DNA of 5,469 bases from Streptococcus oralis (lineage in GTDB: Bacteria; Bacillota; Bacilli; Lactobacillales; Streptococcaceae), in the NCBI GenBank assembly GCA_905370255.1, contig CAJPKC010000098.1, positions 1 through 5,469 on the forward strand, written 5' to 3'. Numbering within the stretch: position 1 is the first letter of the stretch; the number at the start of each line of letters is the position of its first letter. Position numbers and translations under genes: made by a program. The notes beneath the pieces were generated by a model. The model saw only the letters and a list, made by a program, of their open reading frames with translations. It did no database searches and was not told the DNA's origin. Below, piece after piece: positions 5,373 to 5,469 of this stretch.

Positions 5373-5406
5373 CCCCTTTTTCATCTAATGGTCTTATTAT
5401 ACCATA
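5373..5406 (-). promoter_or_regulatory. Duplicated extended -10 promoter and RBS, now orphaned
   Basis: TATGGTATAAT (5406-5396) and AAGGGG (5378-5373) are exact copies of the serine-rich gene's signals. They now drive transcription leftward into the IS remnant and possibly antisense to the methyltransferase 3' end, because the IS hairpin has no minus-strand T-run. Confidence 0.75.
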
Positions 5407-5437
5407 GAACAAAAAACGGGGAAATTTATAAAGAAGA

Positions 5438-5469
5438 TTACATCAAAGGTCCAATCAGAGAAAAGAGAT
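5438..5469 (-). CDS. cls: Cardiolipin synthase, last codons of the right copy (partial)
   Basis: Ten codons YLFSLIGPLM and TAA (5440-5438), identical to the end of the cls fragment at 1802. The rest lies beyond the window. The long-duplication model predicts that this copy is the full-length, functional gene; that cannot be seen here. Confidence 0.6.
   Translation of the reverse strand, partial: LFSLIGPLM

Larger units (their letters stand above)
5343..5469. repeat. Long direct repeat, right copy (continues past the window)
   Basis: Identical over all 127 bases to 1707-1833. Perfect identity including non-coding DNA suggests a recent event or continuing homogenisation by recombination. If the copies recombine, the whole 3636-bp unit would be lost cleanly and the ancestral order restored. 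Confidence 0.98.

Overview
The window looks like a low-GC Gram-positive chromosome, most likely Streptococcus. The supports are an asd gene preceded by an asd-type small RNA (a Lactobacillales motif), TATGNTATAAT extended -10 promoters, AG-rich ribosome binding sites, and an IS3-family remnant of the kind common in streptococci. The species cannot be fixed from this sequence alone.

Layout: (1) Bases 1-840, minus strand: the N-terminal 173 codons of aspartate-semialdehyde dehydrogenase (asd), its own promoter, and upstream of that a roughly 150-nt structured RNA (asd RNA) with its own extended -10 promoter and Rho-independent terminator. (2) 841-1728, minus: a secreted serine-rich protein with a signal peptide. 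(3) 1802-about 2128, minus: only the 3' end of a cardiolipin-synthase-type phospholipase D gene (cls), with the second HKD motif. (4) About 2129-4623: an AT-rich Type II restriction-modification unit, with a PD-(D/E)XK nuclease (minus) and an m5C DNA methyltransferase (plus) transcribed divergently from a 35-bp gap. (5) 4697-5343: a decayed, internally deleted IS3-family element with both ends recognisable. (6) 5343-5469: a perfect second copy of 1707-1833, running off the window edge.

The central observation is architectural. The R-M unit plus IS remnant lies between direct repeats of at least 127 bp (1707-1833 = 5343-5469, offset 3636). The left copy keeps the serine-rich gene whole and ends in a truncated cls. 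The right copy has only the first seven codons of the serine-rich gene and should continue beyond the window into an intact cls. This is the pattern expected when an R-M unit inserts with a long target duplication (or by single-crossover integration of a circle sharing this segment), leaving both host genes functional. The duplication is predicted to be about 400 bp, from 1707 to somewhere between 2104 and 2128.

The nuclease and methyltransferase should act as a self-contained defence and addiction-type pair; their recognition sequence cannot be read from the sequence. The flanking asd, serine-rich and cls genes are host genes unrelated to the R-M function.
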